DNA of 64,000 bases, taken from positions 2,326,001 through 2,390,000 of the forward strand of contig NZ_CP084061.1 of assembly GCF_020215665.1 (NCBI RefSeq), in the 5' to 3' direction. The first letter of the stretch is position 1. Each line of letters opens with the position of its first letter. Of this stretch, positions 51,708 through 61,295 are shown in pieces. The translations under genes and the position numbers were made by a program. This DNA comes from Blautia parvula. GTDB lineage: Bacteria > Bacillota > Clostridia > Lachnospirales > Lachnospiraceae. The notes beneath the pieces were generated by a model, which was not told the origin of the DNA, did no database searches, and was given only the letters and a program-made list of their open reading frames with translations.

Positions 51708-53045
51708 TTATCCTCTCCCCAACTCCCTCTCAACAATCCCCATCAGCCTCCCCTTCTCATTAATCTCCGGCTCCTCCAGCACCTCTTCCAGCAGCCTATT
51801 AAGCATCCCCCCAATTTCCGGCCCCGGCTTCATCCCCGCCTCTATCAGATCCCTTCCATTGACAGCCAGCGTCTTCACCGAAACACATTCCTTTCTCTCC
51901 AGCACTCCCCGGTAAATCTCCTCCACCTTCCGTATCCGCTCCAGCTTTTCCTCCCTGCGGTACTCACTCTGCGCCATAGTATCCGCATACTGCACCTTCA
52001 GCAGCAGAGGAAACAGATCCTCCCCTACCTTATTCAGTGCCCTGCGGACAGCTTTTGCATTGGGTTCCGGACGGTAATCATGCCAGTAAACCAACTTTGT
52101 CACCTTTTGAATGGTATCATTGTCCAGCTTCAGCCTTCTCAGAACATTCCTTGCAGTCTTCTCACTTCCCGTACTATGCCCTTTAAAATGGTCCCTGCCG
52201 TTATCATCCGTAGTCCTGGAAGCCGGTTTTCCGGTGTCGTGAAGGAGCATGATGAAACGCAGGATCTTATCCGCATCCACATATTCCAGGCTTTTCAGCG
52301 TGTGTTCCCCCACACTCAGACAGTGATGCGGCGTATTCTGCGGTGTTTCCATCATGGCATCAAACTCCGGAAGGACCACCTTTGTGATACCTGCTTCCCA
52401 GGCTGTTTTCAGCAGATGTGGATTTTTCGATACGAGAAGCTTTGTCAGCTCCGTGGCAATGCGCTCCGCACTGATCTTTGCCAGTGTGGGGGCAAGCTCC
52501 TGTGCGGCCTTTTTTGTCCGCTCCTCTATGGAGAATCCAAGCTGCGCCGCAAATCGGACGGCACGCAGAATGCGCAGGGCATCCTCTGTAAAACGCTCAT
52601 ATGGGTCGCCTACACAGCGGATGATCCCCTGTTCCAGATCCCGGATACCCCCGAAGGCATCCACAAGCCCCTCCCTGTCATTATAGGCCATGGCGTTGAT
52701 GGTAAAATCCCGGCGGCGGAGGTCTTCCCGCAGTTCACCTGTGAAGACCACCTCTTTTGGATGGCGGCTGTCTTCATATTCCCCGTCAATACGGTATGTG
52801 GTCACTTCAAAGCCTTCCCTGCCAAGCATCACGGTCACAGTGCCGTGCACAAGCCCTGTGTCCACAGTGCGGCGAAACAGCGATTTGACCTCCATGGGTT
52901 TTGCTGATGTGGTAATGTCCCAGTCCGCCGGAGATGAATGGAGGAGGCTGTCACGAACACAGCCTCCTACCGCATAAGCATCATATCCATGTTCCTGCAA
53001 GGTTTCTATTATCTCTTTTACTCTCTTAGGAACTTCTATTTTCAT
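51708..53045 (-). CDS. cca: CCA tRNA nucleotidyltransferase
   Basis: 445 residues from ATG 53045 (MKIEVPKRVKEIIETL); the frame is open further upstream but inside proS. Head domain AYAVGGCVRDSLL, DWDITTSA (metal DxD type), RRRDFTINAMAYN and DPYERFTEDALRILRAVRFA, then an HD domain with LLHDTGKP and GHSTGSEKTA. Adds CCA to tRNA 3' ends, needed here since the tRNAs in the window do not encode CCA. Confidence 0.95.
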   Translation of the reverse strand: MKIEVPKRVKEIIETLQEHGYDAYAVGGCVRDSLLHSSPADWDITTSAKPMEVKSLFRRTVDTGLVHGTVTVMLGREGFEVTTYRIDGEYEDSRHPKEVVFTGELREDLRRRDFTINAMAYNDREGLVDAFGGIRDLEQGIIRCVGDPYERFTEDALRILRAVRFAAQLGFSIEERTKKAAQELAPTLAKISAERIATELTKLLVSKNPHLLKTAWEAGITKVVLPEFDAMMETPQNTPHHCLSVGEHTLKSLEYVDADKILRFIMLLHDTGKPASRTTDDNGRDHFKGHSTGSEKTARNVLRRLKLDNDTIQKVTKLVYWHDYRPEPNAKAVRRALNKVGEDLFPLLLKVQYADTMAQSEYRREEKLERIRKVEEIYRGVLERKECVSVKTLAVNGRDLIEAGMKPGPEIGGMLNRLLEEVLEEPEINEKGRLMGIVERELGRG

Positions 53046-53046
53046 T

Positions 53047-54486
53047 CTAGTACGCACGCCCCCAGTAGACCATCTTCTTAGCCGGTTTGCCGCAGCAAAC
53101 GCATTTGTCTGATAAGTTTTCCTGCTCAAAAGGTATGCAGCGGGATGTTGCCTGGACGTCCTCTTTGATCTTGTCCTCACATTCCTGGCAGCCGCACCAC
53201 ATGGCCTTGATAAATCCCGGTTTCTCGTTGACAGTCTGTTTGAACTCTTCATAATCAGTTGCCACATATGTGTGTGCATCACGGTGTGTTCTGGCACGCT
53301 CCAGCATATCACTCTGCATGATTTCCAGAATTTCCGCTGTCTTCTCTGCCAGAGCATCAAGGGATACCACTGTCTTCTCTCTGGTGTCTCTGCGGACAAT
53401 GACTGCCTGGTTGGCCTCAATGTCTTTTGGACCGCACTCGATGCGGACCGGAATGCCGCGCATCTCCTGCTCTGCGAATTTGAATCCCGGGCTCTTGTCT
53501 GTCTCATCCACTTTCACACGGATTCCGGCAGCCTTCAGTGCGTCGGAAAGCTCACGTGCCTTTTCCAGAACACCCTCTTTTCTCTGCTGGATGGGGATCA
53601 CCACTGCCTGAACTGGAGCGATCCTCGGGGGAAGCACAAGGCCGCTGTTGTCGCCGTGCACCATAATGATGGCGCCGATCATACGAGTGGTCATGCCCCA
53701 GGATGTCTGGTGTACATATTTTAATGTGTTGTCCTTGTCTGTATACTGAATGTCAAATGCCCTGGCAAATCCATCGCCAAAGTTGTGGCTGGTGCCTGAC
53801 TGCAGTGCTTTTCCGTCGTGCATGAGGGACTCAATGGTATAAGTAGCCTCCGCGCCTGCGAATTTTTCCTTGTCTGTCTTGCGGCCTTTGATCACCGGGA
53901 TCGCCAGCACCTGCTCACAGAAATCCGCATACAGGTTCAGCATCTGAACGGTTCTCTCCTCTGCTTCCTCTGCAGTGGCATGGGCGGTGTGGCCCTCCTG
54001 CCATAAGAACTCCCTGGAACGGAGGAATGGACGTGTTGTCTTCTCCCAGCGTACCACAGAACACCACTGGTTGTATACTTTCGGCAGATCCCTGTGGGAC
54101 TGGATGTCTCTTGCGTACAGGTCACAGAAAAGTGTCTCAGAGGTTGGGCGGACGCAGAGTCTCTCCTGGAGCGGTTCCAGACCGCCGTGTGTCACCCAGG
54201 CAACCTCCGGCGCGAATCCTTCCACATGGTCCTTTTCTTTCTGGAGCAGGCTTTCCGGGATGAACATGGGAAGATATACATTCTCCACACCTGTCTCTTT
54301 AAAACGTCTGTCCAGCTCGTGCTGGATATTCTCCCAGATCGCATAACCTGCCGGTTTGATCACCATACATCCTTTTACACTGGTATAGTCAACCAGCTCT
54401 GCTTTTTTTACTACATCGGTATACCACTGCGCAAAATCTTCCTCCATGGAAGTAATGGCCTCTACCATTTTCTTGTCTTTTGCCAT
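53047..54486 (-). CDS. proS: Prolyl-tRNA synthetase (archaeal/eukaryotic-like short form)
   Basis: 479 residues. Class II motifs: [53 protein letters not shown] and [10 protein letters not shown]; zinc-binding tail [12 protein letters not shown] and [18 protein letters not shown] ending in tyrosine, typical of the type-3 ProS without the editing INS domain. Charges tRNA-Pro. One base before cca. Confidence 0.96.
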   Translation of the reverse strand: MAKDKKMVEAITSMEEDFAQWYTDVVKKAELVDYTSVKGCMVIKPAGYAIWENIQHELDRRFKETGVENVYLPMFIPESLLQKEKDHVEGFAPEVAWVTHGGLEPLQERLCVRPTSETLFCDLYARDIQSHRDLPKVYNQWCSVVRWEKTTRPFLRSREFLWQEGHTAHATAEEAEERTVQMLNLYADFCEQVLAIPVIKGRKTDKEKFAGAEATYTIESLMHDGKALQSGTSHNFGDGFARAFDIQYTDKDNTLKYVHQTSWGMTTRMIGAIIMVHGDNSGLVLPPRIAPVQAVVIPIQQRKEGVLEKARELSDALKAAGIRVKVDETDKSPGFKFAEQEMRGIPVRIECGPKDIEANQAVIVRRDTREKTVVSLDALAEKTAEILEIMQSDMLERARTHRDAHTYVATDYEEFKQTVNEKPGFIKAMWCGCQECEDKIKEDVQATSRCIPFEQENLSDKCVCCGKPAKKMVYWGRAY

Positions 54487-54530
54487 AGTAATGTTTTGTC
54501 TCCTTCTACTGTTTATTTTTGTACAGACAG

Positions 54531-55016
54531 CTACACGTCAAAGCTGATGTTTCTGCCTGTGTGATTATATTTATAATAACGGACTCCCGCTGCGTCAAGC
54601 ATTCGTTTGGAAGCCTGGACAGACGGAGTATCCGCGTATTTATCACTGTCATAGACAATGGTCTTGATTCCTGCCTGGATAATGGCCTTGGCACATTCAT
54701 TGCAGGGAAACAGAGATACATAGAGCTTTGCTCCCTCCAGTGAACCGCCCCTGTAGTTTAGGATGGCGTTCAGCTCACTGTGGGTCACATAGAGATATTT
54801 TGTGTCCAGCTCCTCCCCTTCCCTTGCCCAGGGAAACACATCGTCTGAGCATCCTTTCGGGAAGCCATTATAGCCCATAGACAGAATCTTGTTGTCCGGG
54901 CTTACTATACAGGCTCCCACCTGGGAACTCGGGTCCTTGGAACGCATTCCCGAAAGCTTTGCAACCCCCATAAAATACTCATCCCAGGAAATATAGTCAT
55001 TTCTCTTACCTGTCAT
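54531..55016 (-). CDS. Deoxycytidylate deaminase (ComEB/dCMP deaminase)
   Basis: 161 residues from ATG 55016, eight bases after GGGAGG; a TTG two codons upstream is ignored. Zinc motifs HSELNAI and PCNECAKAI, preceded by [13 protein letters not shown]. It turns dCMP into dUMP for thymidylate synthesis and fits the nucleotide-salvage neighbours upp and rpiB. Confidence 0.93.
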   Translation of the reverse strand: MTGKRNDYISWDEYFMGVAKLSGMRSKDPSSQVGACIVSPDNKILSMGYNGFPKGCSDDVFPWAREGEELDTKYLYVTHSELNAILNYRGGSLEGAKLYVSLFPCNECAKAIIQAGIKTIVYDSDKYADTPSVQASKRMLDAAGVRYYKYNHTGRNISFDV

Positions 55017-55042
55017 TTTCAAAACCTCCCGAAAAACACCTG

Positions 55043-55672
55043 TTATTTTGTCCCGAAAATACGGTCTCCGGCGTCACCAAGACCCGGCACAATATAGCCG
55101 TGGTCATTCAAATGTTCATCCAGGGCACCGATATAGATGTCCACATCCGGGTGTGCTTCGCTTAAAGCCTTCACACCTTCCGGCGCTGCGATCACACACA
55201 TGAAGTGGATATTTTTCACGCCTTTTTCCTTCAGCATAGTGATGGCTGCCTCAGCGGAGCCGCCGGTGGCAAGCATGGGATCTGTGACGAAAACTTCACG
55301 CTCTTCACAGTCAGCCGGCAGTTTGCAGTAGTATTCCACCGGTTTCAGGGTCTCCGGGTCACGGTACAGACCAATATGGCCCACCTTGGCAGCGGGAATC
55401 ATGGTGAGCATACCTTCCACCATGCCCAGTCCGGCACGGAGAATGGGAACTACTGCCAGTTTCTTGCCTGCCAGTTCTTTGACCGTTGTCTTTGTGATCG
55501 GTGTATCTATCTCAATATCTCTTAACTTCAGGCCTCTGGTGGCTTCGTATGCCATGAACATGGCGATCTCACTTACCAGCTCCCGAAATTCCTTTGAACT
55601 TGTCTCTGTACGGCGGATGATGCCGATTTTGTGCTGAATGAGCGGATGCTCCATTACCTGTATTTTACCCAT
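55043..55672 (-). CDS. upp: Uracil phosphoribosyltransferase
   Basis: 209 residues: [35 protein letters not shown], the PRPP site [16 protein letters not shown] and [11 protein letters not shown] at the C-terminus. It salvages uracil to UMP. Confidence 0.97.
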   Translation of the reverse strand: MGKIQVMEHPLIQHKIGIIRRTETSSKEFRELVSEIAMFMAYEATRGLKLRDIEIDTPITKTTVKELAGKKLAVVPILRAGLGMVEGMLTMIPAAKVGHIGLYRDPETLKPVEYYCKLPADCEEREVFVTDPMLATGGSAEAAITMLKEKGVKNIHFMCVIAAPEGVKALSEAHPDVDIYIGALDEHLNDHGYIVPGLGDAGDRIFGTK

Positions 55673-55691
55673 TTGTTTTCTCCTTTGTCTT

Positions 55692-56120
55692 CTATTCTTC
55701 GATCAGGTCGATTCTTCTCTGATGTCTCTCCTCACCGGAAAACTCTGTATTCAAAAAGGTATCCACAATCTTTACAGCCAGCCCCGGTCCTACCACGCGG
55801 CCGCCAAGAGCCAGTACATTGGCATTGTTGTGCTGTCTGGTGGCCTCAGCGCAGAAGCAGTCTGTGCACAGCGCCGCACGGATTCCTTTCATCTTATTTG
55901 CCGCTATGGAAATGCCGATGCCTGTGCCGCAGATCAAGATCCCCTTGTCACACTCTCCGCTCTGAATGGCCTTCCCGACTTTTCTCGCGTAGACGGGATA
56001 GTCCACTGACTTGTTGCTGTCACATCCGAAGTCCTTGTATGGAATCTTGTGTTCCTCCAGATATCCGATGATCTCCTGTTTCAGCTCAAATCCGCCATGG
56101 TCACAGCCTAATGCTAACAT
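55692..56120 (-). CDS. rpiB: Ribose-5-phosphate isomerase B
   Basis: 142 residues: [37 protein letters not shown] with the active cysteine, RAALCTD and [13 protein letters not shown]. It interconverts ribulose-5-phosphate and ribose-5-phosphate, feeding PRPP. Nineteen bases upstream of upp. Confidence 0.96.
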   Translation of the reverse strand: MLALGCDHGGFELKQEIIGYLEEHKIPYKDFGCDSNKSVDYPVYARKVGKAIQSGECDKGILICGTGIGISIAANKMKGIRAALCTDCFCAEATRQHNNANVLALGGRVVGPGLAVKIVDTFLNTEFSGEERHQRRIDLIEE

Positions 56121-56224
56121 TTAAATTTCCTCCTGTATTTTCATTTTTTATCGCTCTGCAGTTTATGTGCCTGCACACGGAAACGGCTTGTCCGGCATAT
56201 GTCTGCCCACCGCCCGCAGGCCTG

Positions 56225-57274
56225 TTAAACATGTATCAGATGATGCCCTGCCGCCTTGAGAAGCCGGTTCATAATGGCCTGTCCCATTCTGGGCGTATCA
56301 AAGGACTCTGAAAAAATATGATCTACCTGCTCCTCATCAAACTCTCTCAAAAGCCCGAACAGATGTCTCGCAATGGTCTCCTCATCCTGCCGTGTTCCGA
56401 TACTCTTTATGACCTGGGCCTCATAGGCGCCCACAGTCTCATCCGTGCCGATGACTCCCACACGTTTTCCCTGAGCCTGCAGTTCACGGCTTTTTTCATT
56501 GATGGTTTTAATAACCTGCTCCGTGCTGCCTTCCACAATGGTCAAGCCGGCATTGGGGGCGTAGTGACGGTACTTCATTCCCGGGGCCTTTGGCTTTACC
56601 TTTTCATCCGTGATCAAAAGACCCTTGTCCATCCGCACCGGGCCGATCACCTCCTCAGCCATCTTCTGGCTGATATATCCGGGGCGCAGGATTACGGGTA
56701 TCTCCTCTGTAAAGTCCACAATTGTGGACTCCAGCCCGATTCCCACATCTCCGCCGTCCAGGATCATATCCACTTTTCCGGTCAGATCTTCAGCCACATG
56801 GGCAGCCCTGGTGGGGCTTGGACGCCCGGATGTGTTGGCACTGGGTGCCGCAATATATCCTCCGCCGAGACGAATCAGCGACAGCGCTACCGGGTGGGAG
56901 GGCATCCGCACCGCTACGCTGTCAAGGCCGCCTGTAGTCTCATAAGGCACCGCATCGCTTTTTTTGAAAATCATGGTCAGAGGGCCGGGCCAGAACTTTT
57001 CAGCCATCTTTCTGGCTTTTTCCGGAATCTCACTGACAATCCGGTCCAGGCTCTCCATATCCGCAATATGGATGATCAGCGGATTGTCTGAGGGCCTGCC
57101 TTTTGCCGCATATATTTTCTCAGAAGATTCTGCATTCAGCCCGTCTCCGCCCAGCCCGTAAACGGTCTCTGTGGGAAACGCAACCAGGCCGCCGTTTTTC
57201 AGGATCTCTCCCGCCTGCCTGATCACAGATTCATCGGGGTGTTCCCTGTCTACTGCCAATATTATGGTCTTCAC
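56225..57274 (-). CDS. sua5: L-threonylcarbamoyladenylate synthase (Sua5 type)
   Basis: 349 residues, GTG start at 57274. An N-terminal YrdC domain (GGLVAFPTETVYGLGGDGLN, KGRPSDNPLIIHI, WPGPLTMIFKKS, MPSHPVALSLI, APSANTSGRPSPT) and a C-terminal Sua5 domain after a linker with PGMKYRHYAPN. First enzyme of t6A37 tRNA modification. Confidence 0.95.
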   Translation of the reverse strand: MKTIILAVDREHPDESVIRQAGEILKNGGLVAFPTETVYGLGGDGLNAESSEKIYAAKGRPSDNPLIIHIADMESLDRIVSEIPEKARKMAEKFWPGPLTMIFKKSDAVPYETTGGLDSVAVRMPSHPVALSLIRLGGGYIAAPSANTSGRPSPTRAAHVAEDLTGKVDMILDGGDVGIGLESTIVDFTEEIPVILRPGYISQKMAEEVIGPVRMDKGLLITDEKVKPKAPGMKYRHYAPNAGLTIVEGSTEQVIKTINEKSRELQAQGKRVGVIGTDETVGAYEAQVIKSIGTRQDEETIARHLFGLLREFDEEQVDHIFSESFDTPRMGQAIMNRLLKAAGHHLIHV

Positions 57275-57370
57275 GTTTTCTCTCTTCTTCCTGTCTGTTC
57301 TTTACATACATAACCATAATACCATTGTCTCTATGGTTTTTCCACAATTTTTTTACAGCCGGTGAGAAAT

Positions 57371-58066
57371 TCAGGACTCCGCGTCTCCCAGATATGTAAG
57401 AATACCGTCCCGGACCGCTTCTGCCACCTTATCCTGGTATTCATCTGTCTCCAGAAGGCCCGCCTCTTTTGTATTGCTTAAAAATCCGCATTCCACAATA
57501 TTTAAGATCCCCTCGCTGCGTTTCAACAGATAATAGGTGGAATTGGCCTTCTCCACTCTCGGTCTGCTCACATCAAGCTGGCTGTTCATGGCATCCTGAA
57601 TGCATTTTGCCAGTTTCCCGCCCTCTGCTGAGTGAGTGAAATAAAAAACCTGGGGGCCGCAGACCGCCTCGTCAGGATAACTGTTCTGATGGATGCTCAC
57701 AGTGAGCAGGGGCTTCTTTTCCCTGATAAGCTCGCACCGCTTCTGCATATCCTGTACCTTCTTGTTTCTGCTGTCCGCGTCGTAAAGGCCGCCGTCCTCA
57801 GATCTGGTCATGATCACCTGATACCCTTCTTTTTCCAGAAGCTTCTGGAGCTTTTTCGATATTTTCAGGTTGATCTCCTTTTCCTCCAGTTTCTTTATGC
57901 CCACCACTCCGGGATCCATACCCCCGTGTCCGGCATCCACAACGATGACGCCTTTCTTTCCTTCCGCTTCCTTGCTCACCAGCCGCGCCCCTTCCCTGGA
58001 GAGCAGAAATGCAGAGGCAAGCAGAAGAACAGCCATTCCCAGTTCCACAACACGTCTTTTCTTCAT
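57371..58066 (-). CDS. cwlD: N-acetylmuramoyl-L-alanine amidase, CwlD-like
   Basis: 231 residues from ATG 58066. N-terminal signal anchor (KKRRVVELGMAVLLLASAFLLS), then Amidase_3: VVDAGHGGMDPGVVG, EKEINLKISKKLQKLL, VSIHQNSYPDEAVCG and the glutamate in VECGFLSN. CwlD makes muramic-delta-lactam in spore cortex. Its ribosome site lies inside the terminator of the gene upstream. Confidence 0.88.
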   Translation of the reverse strand: MKKRRVVELGMAVLLLASAFLLSREGARLVSKEAEGKKGVIVVDAGHGGMDPGVVGIKKLEEKEINLKISKKLQKLLEKEGYQVIMTRSEDGGLYDADSRNKKVQDMQKRCELIREKKPLLTVSIHQNSYPDEAVCGPQVFYFTHSAEGGKLAKCIQDAMNSQLDVSRPRVEKANSTYYLLKRSEGILNIVECGFLSNTKEAGLLETDEYQDKVAEAVRDGILTYLGDAES

Positions 58067-58069
58067 CAC

Positions 58070-58118
58070 AAAAAAATCCCTCAAAGCCTATTCGTTAAAG
58101 TATATGCTTTGAGGGACT
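58070..58118 (-). terminator. Terminator of the GGDEF-EAL gene, overlapping the cwlD ribosome site
   Basis: Minus-strand CCCTCAAAGC (58106-58115) pairs with GCTTTGAGGG (58078-58087), 10 bp, then seven T residues (58071-58077). GAGGG in the right arm is the only Shine-Dalgarno-like sequence of cwlD, whose ATG begins four bases after the T run. Confidence 0.85.
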
Positions 58119-58129
58119 TTCCTAATCTT

Positions 58130-60340
58130 TTAATTTCTGCCCGGCTGCAGTTTTTCAAAAAACTGTTCTGCCGGAACCGGCCGTCCGAAATAGAAGCCCT
58201 GTATGAGCCGCAGGCCCATGCTGCTCACTCTTCCGTATTCCTCTTCTGTCTCCACACCCTCCAGGCAGACCTGTTTCCCCACATCATTGCACAGTTCTGT
58301 GATGGAACGGATAAATGTGGCGTTGAACAGATCCGTGGTGATTCCCTTGACAAATCCTCTGTCTATCTTCACAATATCTGCAGGTATATACTTTAGCATA
58401 AAGAGGGAAGAATACCCCACGCCAAAGTCATCCATTGCCACCCGGACACCCATTTCCCGAAAGCTCTCCAGTGTCTCCCTGACTATGGCATCCTCCTTGA
58501 CAAAATAGGACTCTGTCAGCTCCAGTGTAAGATTTGCGGGACTGAGTTTTATTTCGTCCAGGGTGTCCCTCACAAAGGACGTCAGATCCCCTTCCAGGAA
58601 CTGCTGATAGGACAGATTCACACTCATGTTGAAATCAGGTTTCTGTTCACACCACTGTCTGCACTGGGCGGCGGCCTTGCGCAGGATCCACATGCCCATA
58701 GGAACGATCAAACCGTTCTGCTCCAAAAGAGGTATGAACTCACCGGGTGACACATCCCCGTATTTGCTGCAGTGCCAGCGGGCCAGCGCCTCGGCTCCGT
58801 AAAGCCTGCCTGTCTTTGCATCCACCTGAGGCTGGTAGCAGACAGAGAATCCGGCAAAGCCCCGCTCTATACTCTCTCTGAGCATCTGCACCATTTCCAG
58901 TTTTTTCTCCTTCTCCAGGGGAATCTCCGGAGAATAAATCGTCATCCGGTTCTTGCCCCTGACCTTGGAGCGCTCCAATGCATAGTTCGCGCACTTTAAG
59001 AGGTCCAGGTAATTGTCCGCATTCTCAGGGCAGACCGCGTAGCCCCCTGATATGGTACAGTAATATTTCTTTCCGCTGTACTCCTGCTGGCGTGTATACT
59101 TATTCTGGATCTTTGAAAAGATCTCCTGCGCGTCCTCTTCGGTACCGTTGGTAAGGATAATTCCGAACTCATCCCCGTCAAGGCGGTAAAGCCTGGCATT
59201 ATCAGGGAGCATAGCACTTATATTTCCTGCCGTTATCCGCAGGATCTCATCCCCGAACATCCGGTCATACAGGTCATTTACATTCTTAAAGGCATCCATA
59301 TCCAGGATCATGATCCCGATTCGGGTGATCTGGCTGCCGTCCATAAGGTATTTCTTGATACTGCCCTCAAATTCAAACCGGTTATACAGGCCTGTCATAT
59401 GGTCAATCTGCTTTTCTTTGCCCAGATTCGTGATTATGCCGGCAAACATATCCGGTTTCCCGTACTGGTCGCGGATCAGCTTGCCTCTGCACCTCAGCCA
59501 GATCCATTCTCCCTCCGTATTCTTAGCTCTGTATTCAATGTTGTGTTCCTCTATACGTCCGTCCGCGATCTCCTGATTACTCTCAAGGAAATGTGCCTCA
59601 TCATGGGGGTGAATCAGGCCGATCCAGCAGGCTGCCGCGTTCTCCACCACCTCACCCGGCAGGCCAAATTCCTGCACCATGGCCGGAGGATAACGAAACA
59701 CGCCGGTCTTCATATTGCCTATAAATATGTAGTCATCTGTACTCTCTGTCAGCGCGTCATACAGACGAGCCTGGTTATATTGAAATTCATCCTTTGATTC
59801 CGCTTCCGAATCATTGTATTTTAATCTGTTCTTTGCCCGCATAATATGATAATTACGCTTCTGCATATACATCAATTCATCCGTTTTGGCTATGATATCG
59901 GAAACTGTAAAGCAGTCCTCAGGATAGACTTCCACTGCTCCATAAGAAAAAGACGGCTGGCACTCCAGTCCGTAATCTTCCCGCTCTCTCTCCAGTATTT
60001 CCAAAATCTTCTGTATGCGCTTATCCGCGCAGATCAGCTCTTCCCCGTAAAATGCCACGATGAACTCATCACTGCTCAGACGGAAAATCACATCCTCCGG
60101 ACACAGACAGCGTCTGGAAGCAGATGTGACAAACTGAAGCACCCTGTCACCTTCCCCGTCTCCATAACGATTGTTGATCCAGTTCAGACTGTCAATATCA
60201 AACATTGCCACTGTCAGCATTTTCTTCTCTTTTTTGGCTCTCTTGACGATCAGTTCCAGCCTGTCCTTGCCTTCCCTTCGGCTGGATACCCCTGTCAAAG
60301 AATCCATTGCTGCCAGCTGCCACAATTCCCTGTGCTCCAT
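58130..60340 (-). CDS. GGDEF-PAS-GGDEF-EAL protein, probable c-di-GMP phosphodiesterase
   Basis: 736 residues, no membrane segment. First GGDEF domain degenerate (SSDEF, 89-93), PAS domain about 190-305, second GGDEF with DGDEF (388-392), and an EAL domain (about 485-730) with EALARW (517-522), VNLSYQQF, LELTES, MDDFGVGYSS, KIDRGFVK and EGVETEEEY. The EAL catalytic residues seem intact while both cyclase sites are altered, so c-di-GMP hydrolysis is the likely output, perhaps modulated by GTP at a GGDEF site and by PAS signals. Confidence 0.88.
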   Translation of the reverse strand: MEHRELWQLAAMDSLTGVSSRREGKDRLELIVKRAKKEKKMLTVAMFDIDSLNWINNRYGDGEGDRVLQFVTSASRRCLCPEDVIFRLSSDEFIVAFYGEELICADKRIQKILEILEREREDYGLECQPSFSYGAVEVYPEDCFTVSDIIAKTDELMYMQKRNYHIMRAKNRLKYNDSEAESKDEFQYNQARLYDALTESTDDYIFIGNMKTGVFRYPPAMVQEFGLPGEVVENAAACWIGLIHPHDEAHFLESNQEIADGRIEEHNIEYRAKNTEGEWIWLRCRGKLIRDQYGKPDMFAGIITNLGKEKQIDHMTGLYNRFEFEGSIKKYLMDGSQITRIGIMILDMDAFKNVNDLYDRMFGDEILRITAGNISAMLPDNARLYRLDGDEFGIILTNGTEEDAQEIFSKIQNKYTRQQEYSGKKYYCTISGGYAVCPENADNYLDLLKCANYALERSKVRGKNRMTIYSPEIPLEKEKKLEMVQMLRESIERGFAGFSVCYQPQVDAKTGRLYGAEALARWHCSKYGDVSPGEFIPLLEQNGLIVPMGMWILRKAAAQCRQWCEQKPDFNMSVNLSYQQFLEGDLTSFVRDTLDEIKLSPANLTLELTESYFVKEDAIVRETLESFREMGVRVAMDDFGVGYSSLFMLKYIPADIVKIDRGFVKGITTDLFNATFIRSITELCNDVGKQVCLEGVETEEEYGRVSSMGLRLIQGFYFGRPVPAEQFFEKLQPGRN

Positions 60341-60446
60341 AACGCCCTCTCCTACACGAAACCCTTTATCCCTCTGCTATCTTATCATTGTAAATGGCAG
60401 CAGGGAGAGATACAAGTGTATTTTACCACATATTTGAAATAAATTC

Positions 60447-60476
60447 AAAAAACCCCGGGACTTTATCCTCCCGGGG
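60447..60476 (-). terminator. Terminator after the DivIVA-like gene
   Basis: Minus-strand CCCCGGGA / TCCCGGGG stem with an 8-base loop, then seven T residues, ten bases after the stop codon. Confidence 0.9.
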
Positions 60477-60485
60477 CAATGAATC

Positions 60486-61256
60486 TTATTTTTCGTTTTC
60501 CAGTTCTTCCTCAAGAAGGGCTTCGTCTTCCTCACTCAGCAGCCTGGATATCTGCATGGCAAGTTTGGAGTCTTCGTCTTCCTCCTCCTCAAACTCTTCC
60601 AGCTCCGCAATATCATCCAGAGCATCTAAAAGGTCCAGCTCCTGGGTGTCTCCCAGGTGCAGCTCCTCCGCATCCTCCACCGGCTGGGGAAGTTCCACTT
60701 CCGGTTCTTCCTCAATGTCATTGAGTGAAGTGGGCATTGTGCTGATGATCTGGTGCACCTCTTTATAGGAAGCCATGAAACGCTTCTGCGCCTGGTTGAT
60801 GAGCTGAACGATCTCATTCATCTCATCCTGGACAGCTATGTATTTTTTCTTGCCTTCCCGAAGCTTGTCATCGATCTCAGACTGTACAGCCTCCACCCGC
60901 TGTTTTGCCTCTGCCTCCGCCTCGGAGATCATGGTGTTGCATTTCTCCTCAGCATCTTTGATCATAGCATCTGACTTTAACTGAGCGTCAAAGACCAGTT
61001 TTCCGATGCTTTCATAATTGTCAATATACTTCTGGTATTTCTCGTGGATCTCCATCTCCAGTCGCTCCTGGTGCGCGTCCTTTAACTCAATGCGCTTCAT
61101 AAGCTCTGCGATCTTGGCATCCTTTTCTGAGATGAGCTTTTTCAGTCTCAACTGTTCAGCAGCAGCTTCATCCTTCATTCGCTGCACCTGTTCTAATACG
61201 TCCTCCTTATCAAATCCCCCCATGATCGTGGTTTTAAATATTTCATGTTCTCCCAT
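60486..61256 (-). CDS. DivIVA-like coiled-coil protein with acidic tail
   Basis: 256 residues from ATG 61256 after GGTGGAG; the frame opens a little earlier. N-terminal EIFKTTIMGGFDKEDVLEQVQ resembles the membrane-binding start of DivIVA/GpsB-like proteins. A long coiled coil follows to about 170, and the last 60 residues are rich in Glu and Asp (ELEEFEEEEDEDS). Probably a structural cell-division or polarity protein. No named family is certain. Confidence 0.65.
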   Translation of the reverse strand: MGEHEIFKTTIMGGFDKEDVLEQVQRMKDEAAAEQLRLKKLISEKDAKIAELMKRIELKDAHQERLEMEIHEKYQKYIDNYESIGKLVFDAQLKSDAMIKDAEEKCNTMISEAEAEAKQRVEAVQSEIDDKLREGKKKYIAVQDEMNEIVQLINQAQKRFMASYKEVHQIISTMPTSLNDIEEEPEVELPQPVEDAEELHLGDTQELDLLDALDDIAELEEFEEEEDEDSKLAMQISRLLSEEDEALLEEELENEK

Positions 61257-61295
61257 TACTCCACCTGTTCCTTTCTGCATCACATCCTGCTGTTT

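Noticed and set aside
51419-51763. 114-codon plus-strand frame over repeat copy 2
   Set aside because: It is in a different frame from the conserved core tail and extends into cca antisense; composition is arm-derived.
53046-53507. Long 5' extension of the cca frame
   Set aside because: Lies inside proS on the same strand in another frame; the natural start MKIEVPKR at 53045 fits the family.
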